In this document: piece after piece, positions 50,198 through 59,455 of the stretch
Position numbering within the stretch: position 1 is the first letter of the stretch
How the letters are laid out: every line of letters begins with the position of its first letter
DNA from: WJKG01 sp964627305
GTDB taxonomy: Bacteria > Zixibacteria > MSB-5A5 > GN15 > FEB-12
Direction of reading: 5' to 3'
Assembly (NCBI GenBank): GCA_964627305.1
Contig: CAZVHP010000001.1
Location: 310,001-374,000 of the forward strand
DNA length: 64,000 bases
Position numbers and translations under genes: made by a program
Notes under the pieces: generated by a model
The model's database searches: none
What the model saw: the letters and a program-made list of their open reading frames with translations, nothing else
What the model was told of the DNA's origin: nothing

Positions 50198-50201
50198 GCG
50201 C

Positions 50202-51821
50202 ATGCACCCGGAGTCAACCACCCACGAGCAGCATCCGACTTCTGTCACCAGCCGACCGTTCCCGGATGCCCCCAAAAGAATCCCGGGCGACTTCGGCCGC
50301 TGTCTGGTCACCTTTGAAGTTTCTGAATCATGGCTCCAGTGGAGCGCCACTCCGGTCTCCCGCCGCCGCCGATCCGGCTGGTCTTTCCAGAGCGTTGACG
50401 TCGGCTACGGCCAGCCTGATCGCCTGATTGCCTGGTTTGACGAGTTCTGGACCCTCAATGGTTCCCGTCGGCATGAGTTGCACCTGCTGGTTTCCGGACC
50501 GGACATCCTGCAGCGGTCATTCTTCGTGCCCGAGGTGCCGCCGAGGGAGTTGCGGGCGGTAGTGACCTCTCAGGCCAAACATGTGTTCCCCTTTGATATC
50601 CGCACCGGCCTGTTTGCCTACAGGCGGATTGACCGCTTCGAACGCTCCGGCGTCCCCACCCTGGAGATCCACGCCCTGGCGCTGGGAGGCAACTGGCCAT
50701 CCCTGATCGACCGCATCTTCGGAAGCAGGCTCTGCGATGTCACTCTGATCACCTCCACTGGTCAGAAGACCAAGCCCTGGCTCGAGCAGGTGAGCACCAG
50801 CTTCGCCGAAGAGGACACCCTCCTGGTCCGACTCAACGGAAACGTGCTCGAGGCCGCCTTCTATCGCCACGGAGAACAGGAGTTCTTTCGCGAAACGGTG
50901 ATCGATTCGCTTCCACCCCTCAAGGCAGGCCTCGGCGACGATAACTGGGCTTCCGAGTCCCAGGTGGCGACGACCAACCCTCGTGTCTTTGCCGACATCA
51001 GGAGAGTCATCCGCGACGCGCTCGACTACTATCTTGGCCAGACACCGGATCGTCATGTCCAGACCGTGTATCTGTGCCTGCCGCCTGCCTTCGACGAGGA
51101 AATCAACCTCTATGTCGATACGGAGCTGAATGCCCGGGCCGTCAGCCTCACGACGCCAGCCTTCGCCGAGCGTCATCTCAAGAACGTCGGCCTGCGGTCG
51201 CTCGGAAGCCGCTATTGCAGCCTCTGTTCACTGCTGCCTCCCCTGGGACCGGTTGATTCTCTGATCAATCTTCTGCCCGAGCGAGTGACGTCCCAGCGTC
51301 GCCTCCGGCGGTTCGGACGGCTCGGCAGAGTGGCCCTCGCGGCCGTCTTGATATCAATCGCGGTGATCAGTAGTCTGCAGTATCTCGAATACCGACAGCT
51401 AAGCAGCCTTCTCCAGCGCCAGCTCAGCCAGGTTACCGAACTGGAGCAGCATCCCCTGATTTCTGATCTCAACAACACGACGCGACGGGCGAGCCTTCTG
51501 CGCGGCGAACTACAGCCCTTCAACCGGCAGCCGGATCCCGGCCTGCGTTATGCCATGCAGGTGCTCTCCAGCATTGCCCGCGAGGGCGTAGCGCTGGAGC
51601 GCGTGCAACTGAACCCCCGTCAGCACGGCGGCAGCACGCTCACTGTCGATGGAAAAGTCAGGTCCGATCAGGGCCGCCAGGAATCCCTGCTCTACGCCTA
51701 CCTCATTGACCTTAAAGCCACCGCGGGAATAGGCAAGGTGGACCTGCTGTCCAAGAACTCCACCCAGCAGTTCGGACAGCGAACCGTCCACTTCACCGCC
51801 CGTGCGGAGGTGGGGCAATGA
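50202..51821 (+). CDS. GspL-like protein (PilM-PilN fusion layout)
   Basis: 539 aa from ATG 50202. The N-terminal cytoplasmic part (about 30-365) looks like the actin-like PilM/GspL fold (LLVSGPDILQRSFFVPEVPPRELRAVVTSQAKHVFPFDI). One membrane span (about 376-396, LAAVLISIAVISSLQYL) leads to a coiled-coil and a periplasmic ferredoxin-like domain (about 430-539, LRYAMQVLSSIAREGVALERVQLNPR...LTVDGKV), as in PilN. It would connect the ATPase to the periplasmic M/C proteins. It overlaps the next gene by 4 bases. Confidence 0.8.
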   Translation: MHPESTTHEQHPTSVTSRPFPDAPKRIPGDFGRCLVTFEVSESWLQWSATPVSRRRRSGWSFQSVDVGYGQPDRLIAWFDEFWTLNGSRRHELHLLVSGPDILQRSFFVPEVPPRELRAVVTSQAKHVFPFDIRTGLFAYRRIDRFERSGVPTLEIHALALGGNWPSLIDRIFGSRLCDVTLITSTGQKTKPWLEQVSTSFAEEDTLLVRLNGNVLEAAFYRHGEQEFFRETVIDSLPPLKAGLGDDNWASESQVATTNPRVFADIRRVIRDALDYYLGQTPDRHVQTVYLCLPPAFDEEINLYVDTELNARAVSLTTPAFAERHLKNVGLRSLGSRYCSLCSLLPPLGPVDSLINLLPERVTSQRRLRRFGRLGRVALAAVLISIAVISSLQYLEYRQLSSLLQRQLSQVTELEQHPLISDLNNTTRRASLLRGELQPFNRQPDPGLRYAMQVLSSIAREGVALERVQLNPRQHGGSTLTVDGKVRSDQGRQESLLYAYLIDLKATAGIGKVDLLSKNSTQQFGQRTVHFTARAEVGQ

Positions 51822-52402
51822 ATCGACCAGTCTCCAGAATCCGCGTCACTGCGCCCGCGGCCGCCGCTGTTATCATCGCGATCGGATGGTACTTCCTGCT
51901 CTTCCTGCCGTTCGGCCAGAAGACAGCCGCACTCGTGCGGACCAGCGCCGAGGCCGATACCCGCCTCCAGCAGTACTGCCGGCATCTGGAAACAGCCCAC
52001 CTCGTTACCAGCGAATTCCACTCGCTCAATGAGCAGTGGGCACGCTTCCAGCAATCACTCGCCGATCCCGCTCAAGCAGAACGCCTGCAGCACGAAGTGG
52101 AGTCGCTCACCTCAAGTTACCAACTGACAGTCCTTGACTTCGGGCTTGATCTTAAACCATTACTTGAGAAAATCAACGACCCCGGATTCGCCGACCACAT
52201 CAATGCCGTCGGCGTCACCATGGACGGCCGCGGGCGTTTCGAGGACATCGGAGACTTTCTCGACGCCGTAGACCGCCACCACGCCGTAAACGCCGTCCAT
52301 GCGGTGACAATCCAGTACGAGCAGCCAGCCTACCCGCAGCTCTATTTCTCAGTCTCGCTCGATGTCCTCATGACCACCGCCGCTCAGGAGCACAGACCAT
52401 GA
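51818..52402 (+). CDS. GspM/PilO-like protein
   Basis: 194 aa. One N-terminal membrane span (about 11-31), a coiled-coil (about 36-95: TSAEADTRLQQYCRHLETA) and a C-terminal ferredoxin-like domain (VGVTMDGRGRFEDIGDFLDAVDRH...FSVSLDVLM), the layout of PilO and GspM. It overlaps both neighbours by 4 bases. Confidence 0.78.
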   Translation: MNRPVSRIRVTAPAAAAVIIAIGWYFLLFLPFGQKTAALVRTSAEADTRLQQYCRHLETAHLVTSEFHSLNEQWARFQQSLADPAQAERLQHEVESLTSSYQLTVLDFGLDLKPLLEKINDPGFADHINAVGVTMDGRGRFEDIGDFLDAVDRHHAVNAVHAVTIQYEQPAYPQLYFSVSLDVLMTTAAQEHRP

Positions 52403-52884
52403 CCGAACGCAGCCGCAAGCGACTGATGTATGCTGTGTTGATAGTCACCGTCATCTGGGGTCTCTGGAATTACCCGGTCTCCGATCGTCGCGGTGCATCA
52501 AATGTGCTACATGAAACCACCGTCACCTCTGCCCAGATGCTTGCCGATTCGATCCTGAAGACCACGCCTTCGAAACATGCAAGGCCCTCGCCACAAACCA
52601 GCTTGACCACATTTCCAGACATCGGCTGGCGCACAGACCCGTTCGCCGGTCATCCACAACCCCGCCGCGCCGAGAGGAAGAGCACTCCTGAGCAGACGGG
52701 GCACCTGTTACGGTTGTCTGGCATCTCTACGATCGGTGAGCAGCGCATGGCCATAATTAACGGCAAACTGGCCGCTCCGCAGTCGACTGTGGAGGGGTGG
52801 ACCGTGGCCCGCATCGATCCTCAGGCCGTCGTCCTGACCCGCGGCGACCAGAAACAGACCCTGAAACTCAACGGAGAATCATAA
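52399..52884 (+). CDS. GspC/PilP-like linker protein
   Basis: 161 aa. A single membrane span near residues 9-26, a proline-rich periplasmic linker, then an HR-like beta domain (about 95-158: LRLSGISTIGEQRMAIINGKLAAPQSTVEGWTVARIDPQAVVLTRGDQKQTLKL). This matches the PilP/GspC homology region that docks on the secretin. It shares one base with the secretin start. Confidence 0.78.
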   Translation: MTERSRKRLMYAVLIVTVIWGLWNYPVSDRRGASNVLHETTVTSAQMLADSILKTTPSKHARPSPQTSLTTFPDIGWRTDPFAGHPQPRRAERKSTPEQTGHLLRLSGISTIGEQRMAIINGKLAAPQSTVEGWTVARIDPQAVVLTRGDQKQTLKLNGES

Positions 52885-54182
52885 TGCGGTTCAGTTCATC
52901 CACACCAATCACAACGATTTTGCTGGTCGGCATTCTGCTGGTTGCCGGTCAGTCGGCTGCAGCCCCAACAGCGCAACGTCTCGACCGGACGACCATCACC
53001 CTGTCAGTCGAGAACGCCGCCGCTGTCGATGTCCTCCGGTTGCTGGCAACACAGGGTGGATTCAACCTGTCCCTTGCCAGTTCCATCAAGGGGAATGTGA
53101 CTGTCTCCTTGAGGGAGGTGTCGCTCATGAATGCCCTCGATGTCGTGACCGCATCCACCGGTGCCAGTTGGTACCTCTCTGACGAGGTTGTTGTTGTCAG
53201 GCCTGCCGCTGATCGCCATCTGCTGGAGTCGCGGTCCGAACTGATTAAGCTGAAATACCTCTCAGCCCAGGCCGCCGAACAGCTCGTCAGCGACATTGTC
53301 GGAGACCAGGGCAGTATCCGCATCCTTTCCGGCAACACCCTGCAAGGTGCCTCCGCATGGGACGAGATGATTCAAATCAACGCTCCAGCCAAGACCCTCC
53401 AGCGTGCCCGTGACATCCTTGCCCAGGCCGACTATCCCCGACCCCTCGTGGAAATCGAGGCGAGGGTCATCGAAACCAACCTCACCGGCGACAGCCGCCT
53501 CGGAATCAACTTCCCCGACCGACTGAGTGTCAATGTCGGCGGTCTCGAGTCCGACGGCACCAACGGCAACGAGTCTTCAGGCTCAACCACGGCCTTTGCC
53601 ACCCATCCCCTCGACGGCGGCAAATGGACATGGGGGAAGCTGACTGCCACGGAAGTCAATTTCATCCTCGACTATCTCATCCAGAACGGCAACTCCCGAC
53701 TGCTCTCCAATCCCCGCGTCACCACGACCTCAAACCAGATGGCCAGGATTGAGGTTCTGACCACGATTCCCATTCAGACTGTCAACCGCTTCACGGAAGG
53801 TGCTGTCATTCAGGATATTGTCACCTTTGAGGACCTCGATGTCGGTCTGTCGCTTGAGGTTGTGCCGCGTGTCACCGATGACTCCGCTATCCTGCTGGAG
53901 GTGCGTTCGGTCGTGGAAGAAATCCTCGGCTACACAGGGCCGATAGACAATCAACGTCCGGTAACCTCCAAGCGTGATGTGACCTCCTCGGTGCGAGTCA
54001 GGGCCGGCGAATCACTGGGGATCGGCGGCCTGATGAAGGAGGCCGAGCGCGTAACCATCAAGAAGCTGCCGCTGCTCGGCTCAATCCCCGTTATGGGCAG
54101 ACTCTTTCAGCACCGGACCACCACCAGCGAGCAGACGGACCTGCTCATCCTGATCACGCCACGACTGGTCGCCTCGGAGTAG
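52884..54182 (+). CDS. GspD/PilQ-type secretin
   Basis: 432 aa from ATG 52884. A signal peptide (about 1-29), an STN/N0-like domain (about 35-105: ITLSVENAAAVDVLRLLATQGGFNLSLASSIKGNVTVSL), one N1-like domain and the secretin core (VEIEARVIETNLTGDSRLGINF, RLLSNPRVTTTSNQMARIEV, GLSLEVVPRVTDDSAILLEV, SVRVRAGESLGIGGLMKEAE, LLGSIPVMGRLFQHR, DLLILITPRLV). It forms the outer-membrane pore of the system and is short for the family, with few N domains. Last gene of the operon. Confidence 0.92.
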   Translation: MRFSSSTPITTILLVGILLVAGQSAAAPTAQRLDRTTITLSVENAAAVDVLRLLATQGGFNLSLASSIKGNVTVSLREVSLMNALDVVTASTGASWYLSDEVVVVRPAADRHLLESRSELIKLKYLSAQAAEQLVSDIVGDQGSIRILSGNTLQGASAWDEMIQINAPAKTLQRARDILAQADYPRPLVEIEARVIETNLTGDSRLGINFPDRLSVNVGGLESDGTNGNESSGSTTAFATHPLDGGKWTWGKLTATEVNFILDYLIQNGNSRLLSNPRVTTTSNQMARIEVLTTIPIQTVNRFTEGAVIQDIVTFEDLDVGLSLEVVPRVTDDSAILLEVRSVVEEILGYTGPIDNQRPVTSKRDVTSSVRVRAGESLGIGGLMKEAERVTIKKLPLLGSIPVMGRLFQHRTTTSEQTDLLILITPRLVASE

Positions 54183-54483
54183 GACCACCACACCGGACAG
54201 GTTGCAGAACCGGCCCGCCCCCCAGACTGTCCGCCTCCAACGCAAACCGCCCTTGCCCGGCGAACAGCATTGAACTAACTTCCCCCTGTCAGCGTTATCA
54301 GCTTACGACAGGCGCGCCGGCCCGTTGACCGCTGCCGGCGCGATATGTCAGGGAGCACTGCCGAGCGTGACCAACGGCGGTATCTGAGCATCCGCCGGCC
54401 GACGGACCCAAAGGGACTGGGACAACCAGCCCGAACATGGCCAGTGTGGCTACCTCGCCACATGGTCGCTCTTAAGGAGATGT
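54183..54483 (+). terminator. Intergenic region after the secretin gene with a strong hairpin
   Basis: 301 bases without a gene. CGCGCCGGC and GCCGGCGCG (54313-54321 and 54334-54342) make a very stable 9-bp stem without a T run, which may end the secretion operon. A good ribosome-binding site (AAGGAGA) stands before ATG 54484. No clear promoter was seen. Confidence 0.4.
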
Positions 54484-56076
54484 ATGAGTATGCCCGATCT
54501 TCGCCGTCAGTACACTCTGTTTGCCCCGACACTGATCGTATTGGCGATTATGCTATCCGCTGTCGGATGCTCCGAATCCGGGAATGAACCGACGACCCCC
54601 ATGCTGGTTCCCCAACCCGCCTCACTGGAATTCGAAGCATACTCAGGCAGCCTTGCCCCGAACGCGTACATCAAAGTCCGCACCCGCAATATCGACAGCA
54701 TCGCATACCGCCTGTCTGCTGACCAGGCCTGGCTCGATATCCCCATCGGGAACCGCATTGCACCCGACAGTTTCTTCGTCAAGATTTTTCCCACCAATAT
54801 GACCCCTGGGGTGAACACGGCCACTATCACGCTCCAATCGACCAATCCCGTCGGTATAACGCGAACCATACCAGTAACGGTCGATATCGGCTCCGTTTTG
54901 CAGCTGTCACCCCGCTACTTCTCTTTCGAGGCCACCCGCGAGTCAACGGCCATCGGTGACCTGTACTTCGTTGTGACGACCAATGACCCCACTACTGAGT
55001 TCGATTTCAGCGTCGAGCCCCTCGCGCCCTGGATCGCACTTGACTCCGATACCGGCACGACCCCCGATACCATATTCTTCGCAATAGACCTGAGCCAGGC
55101 GACAACCCGAGACCAGGTCGGCCTGATCAGGGTCAGTTCCGCCGATGTTGCCAATCCTCCGCAGTCGGTCACCTGCAGCCTGTCCGTTTTCAGTTGGCTC
55201 AACCAGACCTCGCCGCTGGACAAGGACTTGCGCGGCGTCCACTTCCACGATGCCCAGCGCGGGTGGGCCGCCGGCATTCTCGGCGGGGTGGACCAGAACG
55301 GATATCTGGTCAGAACAACGGATGGCGGCGCGACGTGGCAGCTATACCCCGACCTCAGTCTTGGTTTGCTGCAGGCCATCTACTTCCATGATCACACGAA
55401 CGGCTGGGCTGTCGGCGCCGACGGCCTTATCATGCATACTAACAATGGCGGTGACACCTGGGCCGAGCAGAACAGCGGTGTGGCAGTCGATCTCTGGTCG
55501 GTCGGTTTCTCTACCGCTGACAGCGGTATCGCGGTCGGCCGCAATGGCACTGCCGGATACACGACCGACGGTGGTGCTACCTGGCACTTCACAAGTGGTA
55601 TTGTCGGCTACAATCTCAGCGACCTTTCCATCATCGATAGCCGCAACGCCTGGGTGGTCGGCAATTTCGGCGCCATCCTCAAGACTGCGGATGGCGGCCG
55701 GACATGGACAGTGGTGAGCCTGGGCAACTACAGCGATTTGTGGAGCGTTCACTTCACCGACGCCGACAACGGCTGGGCCGTGGGCGTCGCCGGACTGATC
55801 TTGCACACGGCCGACGGTGGCGCCACTTGGCAGATACAGACATCGAATACCAACGTCACCCTGCTGAGCGTCCATTTTGCCACCAATTCGGTCGGCTGGA
55901 TCGTCGGCAGAGATGGAACAATCCTCTACACCCAGGATGGTGGCCAGACCTGGGAGGACCAATACAGTGGTATCGAGAGCTGGGACCTGTACGACGTGTA
56001 TTTCATTGATGAATCCACCGGGTGGGTGGTCGGGCAGTTCGGCACCATTCTCTATTCGCCGGCCGGAGGCAACTGA
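54484..56076 (+). CDS. Lipoprotein with Ycf48/BNR-like beta-propeller repeats
   Basis: 530 aa. Lipobox LSAVGC (Cys about 29) marks lipid attachment. Two beta-sandwich BACON-like domains follow (about 45-130, LSADQAWLDIPIG; and 140-235, VEPLAPWIALDSDTG). The C-terminal half (about 245-530) consists of six or seven repeats of DGGATWQ / GWAVGxxGxILxTxDGG, the Ycf48 or sortilin/BNR pattern forming a beta-propeller. It is probably surface-exposed or periplasmic with a binding or assembly role. Its 3' end overlaps the convergent lgt gene by 25 bases. Confidence 0.85.
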   Translation: MSMPDLRRQYTLFAPTLIVLAIMLSAVGCSESGNEPTTPMLVPQPASLEFEAYSGSLAPNAYIKVRTRNIDSIAYRLSADQAWLDIPIGNRIAPDSFFVKIFPTNMTPGVNTATITLQSTNPVGITRTIPVTVDIGSVLQLSPRYFSFEATRESTAIGDLYFVVTTNDPTTEFDFSVEPLAPWIALDSDTGTTPDTIFFAIDLSQATTRDQVGLIRVSSADVANPPQSVTCSLSVFSWLNQTSPLDKDLRGVHFHDAQRGWAAGILGGVDQNGYLVRTTDGGATWQLYPDLSLGLLQAIYFHDHTNGWAVGADGLIMHTNNGGDTWAEQNSGVAVDLWSVGFSTADSGIAVGRNGTAGYTTDGGATWHFTSGIVGYNLSDLSIIDSRNAWVVGNFGAILKTADGGRTWTVVSLGNYSDLWSVHFTDADNGWAVGVAGLILHTADGGATWQIQTSNTNVTLLSVHFATNSVGWIVGRDGTILYTQDGGQTWEDQYSGIESWDLYDVYFIDESTGWVVGQFGTILYSPAGGN

Positions 56077-56873
56077 GTCCTGGCGTGCCCCCGCCGTCCG
56101 GTGACATACACAACAATCCCCGCCGATAGCAGGGCGATCGCCACAAGCTGGTTGTAAGTCGGCTGCCACCAGCTCCACGTAACATACATCTTCGTCTCAT
56201 AGAACCGCACACTCTCTATCAGGTAGCGGGCGGTGCTCTCCACCACCAGCAGTACTGCCACCACCTGCCCCGCGAAACGGCGTCTCATGAGTATCAGGTG
56301 CAGCAAGCCAAACAACACCAGGCCGTGGACAGCGCTGTAGAGCTGAGTCGGGTGCAGAGTCGTTGCTCCGAGGAATGCGTACGGTATCGAACCCGGCGGG
56401 AAACTCACCGCCCACGGCAGCTCGCTCGGTGTCCCGAAACAGCACCCGTTGAGAAGACAGCCGATCCGCGTCAATCCCAGCCCCAGGGCGAACGCCGGCG
56501 CGAACAGGTCGAATGTGTCCAGCACCCCCAGCCCCTTCCACCGGCACCATAGCCATGCACCGAGCATTGCCAGCAACATGCCGGCATAGACGTTCATCCC
56601 GGCGATACCAATCTGATCCTGTCCAAAGGGGTTCACGACTGCCCAGGGATCATCAGCAAACTCGTGCAGATGGATGACAACATAGCCCAGTCGCGCGCCC
56701 AGAATGCCGCCTATGATCAGCACGTACGCCATCCCCAGCAAGACGACAAATGGCCGATCGAAGCGTTGGGCCATCCGCCACACATACAACGTCCCCAACA
56801 GAAATGAGAGGGCCAGCATGACACCGTACGATCGTACCACCACCGGCCCCACCTGCAGCAACTCCGGGCACAT
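56052..56873 (-). CDS. lgt: Prolipoprotein diacylglyceryl transferase
   Basis: 273 aa with about seven membrane spans. It moves diacylglycerol from phosphatidylglycerol to the lipobox Cys of prolipoproteins. Conserved parts are RSYGVMLALSFLLG, GILGARLGYVVIH, the Lgt signature region GLGLTRIGCLLNGCCFGTP and LHPTQLYSA. The ATG overlaps the end of the PAP2-family gene. It faces a lipoprotein gene that is its likely type of substrate. Confidence 0.93.
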   Translation of the reverse strand: MCPELLQVGPVVVRSYGVMLALSFLLGTLYVWRMAQRFDRPFVVLLGMAYVLIIGGILGARLGYVVIHLHEFADDPWAVVNPFGQDQIGIAGMNVYAGMLLAMLGAWLWCRWKGLGVLDTFDLFAPAFALGLGLTRIGCLLNGCCFGTPSELPWAVSFPPGSIPYAFLGATTLHPTQLYSAVHGLVLFGLLHLILMRRRFAGQVVAVLLVVESTARYLIESVRFYETKMYVTWSWWQPTYNQLVAIALLSAGIVVYVTGRRGHARTQLPPAGE

Positions 56874-57772
56874 CAGCTACTTCCTGTCATCCCCTGCCGA
56901 TAGCGCCCGCCCATTTGCCCCCAGACCGCCAGTGTCGCCACCACCCCGATTACAAGCCCCACAATGACATCGGACACATAGTGGAAGCGCCCCCACACAC
57001 AACCAACCATCAGTCCTGTTACCGGAACAACGGCGACGTATCCCGCCTTCCGATAGTAGCGCCACAGGTACATCATCAGGACCACCGCTACTCCCGTATG
57101 CGAGGACGGTATCGCTCCGCCGCGCACGGCCCCTTTGGCCATCACTATCTCTGTGAGATGCCGGAACACCGGCCCCTGGACAGCATTCTGATAGACATCA
57201 GCAAAATACCAGCGCGGACCTTCGACAGGGTAGAGGAAGAAGAGCACGTATGAGGTTATGAACGTGATCATCGTCGCCGTCCACGCACTGACAATGATAT
57301 CATCCCGACCAAGCAGAAACATCGTGAGGAAGAACCCCGGAATCATCAGGTAATACGAGAAGTAAAAAAAGTGGATCACCTCGTTTGTCCAGACCCCCAG
57401 CAAGTGTTGATCGACATACAGCGTCGGGTTGACCCCGAACAAGGACTTCTCAAACGCCACCAGATGCTGATCAAGAAAACCATCGAAGACCAGAAACATG
57501 TAGTCTCCGGTCATGCGATACAGCGGCGTCAGCAGCAGTATGGGGTAGAGGAGCCTGACAGCTGCTGACAACCGCGACCCGTGGACGGGCAGCCAGCGAA
57601 CGGTCATCACGACCAGCAGAATAATCCCCGCATAAACAGCGATATTCAGTTGAAAGGAACCCAGCGGCCGCCCCAGAAGCGTCAGCACCACTATCATCGA
57701 AGCGCAGTATCCGATGATCCACCGGTCAAACGGCAGCCAGTGTTTCTCTCTCCGGTCAAGCTCCGGTGTCAT
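56873..57772 (-). CDS. PAP2-superfamily membrane phosphatase/phosphotransferase
   Basis: 299 aa from ATG 57772 (GAGGTGG upstream; overlaps rsmI by 17 bases). About seven membrane segments. The C-terminal PAP2 active-site motifs are GGAIPSSHTGVAVV and GRFHYVSDVIVGLVIG. It resembles the inositol phosphorylceramide synthase-like/PAP2_3 group, so it may transfer a headgroup to or dephosphorylate a lipid. The substrate cannot be read from sequence. Confidence 0.82.
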   Translation of the reverse strand: MTPELDRREKHWLPFDRWIIGYCASMIVVLTLLGRPLGSFQLNIAVYAGIILLVVMTVRWLPVHGSRLSAAVRLLYPILLLTPLYRMTGDYMFLVFDGFLDQHLVAFEKSLFGVNPTLYVDQHLLGVWTNEVIHFFYFSYYLMIPGFFLTMFLLGRDDIIVSAWTATMITFITSYVLFFLYPVEGPRWYFADVYQNAVQGPVFRHLTEIVMAKGAVRGGAIPSSHTGVAVVLMMYLWRYYRKAGYVAVVPVTGLMVGCVWGRFHYVSDVIVGLVIGVVATLAVWGQMGGRYRQGMTGSS

Positions 57773-58478
57773 CCGCCGCCACCTCGGATACCCGGTAGCC
57801 ACTCCCGGCCACTACCAGTACGATCTCGCCTTTGATACTCCCGTGATCCAATATCGCCAATATCTCCGCCAAAGCACCGCGCACGAATTGCTCGTGCAAC
57901 TTGGATATCTCGCGGGCCAGGCACGCCTGACGGTTCCCCAACACCTCGTGCATGTCTGTCAGCGTCTTCACCGTCCGATGCGGTGATTCGTAGAACACCA
58001 TCGTATGCGGAAAGTCGGCCAACTGCCCCAGCCGCGTACGGCGCTTGCCGCCTTTGTTCGGCAGAAAACCCTCGAAGAAGAATCGATCCGTCGGCAGACC
58101 CGAGGCTGTCAGCGCCGGGATGATTGCGCACGGCCCGGGCAGGGGAACGATATCGATCGCGTTATCCACCGCAAACCGGACAATACGATACGCCGGATCG
58201 GAAATCCCCGGTGACCCGGCATCGGTGACCACCGCCACCGTCTCACCAGCCTGTAGACGAGCCAGCAGTTCGGCCGCGCGCGATCGTTCATTGAACTCGT
58301 GATAACTGATCAGGCGCTTCTTCAGCCCCAGCTTCTTCAGCAGGTTACCCGTATGGCGCGTGTCCTCACAGGCTACGACATCCACCATAGAAAGCACCTC
58401 CAGCCCGCGCGGTGACAAGTCCCCAAGATTGCCGATCGGCGTCGGAACCAGATACAGCTTGCCCGCCCGGTCAGACAT
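57756..58478 (-). CDS. rsmI: 16S rRNA (cytidine1402-2'-O)-methyltransferase
   Basis: 240 aa from ATG 58478 (a GTG lies one codon upstream). SAM-dependent tetrapyrrole-methylase fold with the family signatures LYLVPTPIGNLGDLSPRGLEVL, CEDTRHTGNLLKKLG, VTDAGSPGISDPAYRIV, LPGPCAIIPALTASGLP and FYESPHR. It methylates the ribose of C1402 in the decoding centre. It follows nadE by 9 bases. Confidence 0.94.
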   Translation of the reverse strand: MSDRAGKLYLVPTPIGNLGDLSPRGLEVLSMVDVVACEDTRHTGNLLKKLGLKKRLISYHEFNERSRAAELLARLQAGETVAVVTDAGSPGISDPAYRIVRFAVDNAIDIVPLPGPCAIIPALTASGLPTDRFFFEGFLPNKGGKRRTRLGQLADFPHTMVFYESPHRTVKTLTDMHEVLGNRQACLAREISKLHEQFVRGALAEILAILDHGSIKGEIVLVVAGSGYRVSEVAADDTGA

Positions 58479-58487
58479 CACTCACAC

Positions 58488-59315
58488 TCACGGCTGTATC
58501 CTGATGGCCTCAGGAATCTCGCCCCGGCCCAGCGGCGCCACATCAGGAAGGCGTCGTTTGAACGCATTACGGTTGACCAGCGACAACACCCGGCTGATAT
58601 CGGCGGTCCGAAACCCCTCGTTCTCCAGGGCTGACATGGATGTCTCACCCTCATCGAGTATCCGCTCCAGCAGGGCGTCAATTTGATCGTAGGTCACGCC
58701 GATTTCACCTTCATCGGTCTGCCCCATCCACAGATCCGCCGAAGGTGCCTTCTCAATGATCGAGTCCGGTATCCCCAACTCCCGCGCCAGCAATCGCACC
58801 TCCGTCTTGTATAGCTGGCCGATCGGATTCAGCGAACAGGCGGAATCGCCAAACCACGTCGTGTAACCCAGCGCTATCTCGGTCCGGTTCCCTGTCCCCA
58901 GAACCAGCCGCCCGGTCTCCTGTGCCACATCGAACAGAATCGACATCCGCTCGCGGGCCATCTTGTTGCCCGCACGAAGAATCAAAGACTCCTCGATCGT
59001 CCCGAAGTAAGCGTCGATCATCGGCGATATATCTATCGTCCGGTGTTCAATCTCCAGCTTGTCAATCAACGTGTTTGCATCGGTAACCGAGTCTTCCGAT
59101 GAGGTCCGATAAGGCATCATCACCGCCAGGACCTTGTCAGGGCCAACCGCTTCTACCGCCAGCGTCGTCGACAGCGCCGAATCAATCCCGCCTGACAACC
59201 CCACCACATATCCGCCCATTCCGGATTGCAGCAGCTTCCCGGTCAGGAAACGCTTCATGGTTGTCATGGCCTGCTGAGGGTCAACGGTCCTTTTCAATCT
59301 GCAATGTCCTCGCAT
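58488..59315 (-). CDS. nadE: NH3-dependent NAD+ synthetase
   Basis: 275 aa from ATG 59315 with GGAGG upstream; a longer frame exists but lacks a ribosome-binding site. PP-loop VGLSGGIDSALSTTLAVEAVG, GTGNRTEIALGYTTWFGDSACSLNPIGQLYKTEVR, and SADLWMGQTDEGEIGVTYDQID are diagnostic. No glutaminase domain is fused, so ammonia is the nitrogen donor. Divergent from ssb. Confidence 0.94.
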   Translation of the reverse strand: MRGHCRLKRTVDPQQAMTTMKRFLTGKLLQSGMGGYVVGLSGGIDSALSTTLAVEAVGPDKVLAVMMPYRTSSEDSVTDANTLIDKLEIEHRTIDISPMIDAYFGTIEESLILRAGNKMARERMSILFDVAQETGRLVLGTGNRTEIALGYTTWFGDSACSLNPIGQLYKTEVRLLARELGIPDSIIEKAPSADLWMGQTDEGEIGVTYDQIDALLERILDEGETSMSALENEGFRTADISRVLSLVNRNAFKRRLPDVAPLGRGEIPEAIRIQP

Positions 59316-59379
59316 TTCGTGCCTCCGGCCCATAATAGACCGAATGTGATGTCCTATCAAGCAAAATCCCGCCATCGGC

Positions 59380-59409
59380 TTGACAGCGGCACCTGCGTCT
59401 CCATATTAT
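59380..59409 (+). promoter_or_regulatory. Sigma70-type promoter of ssb
   Basis: TTGACA (59380-59385), 18-base spacer, TATTAT (59404-59409), about 46 bases before the ssb ATG. Confidence 0.65.
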
Positions 59410-59455
59410 CTCCATATTACTGGCATCAATCACGCAATACGAAAGATACAGCACT

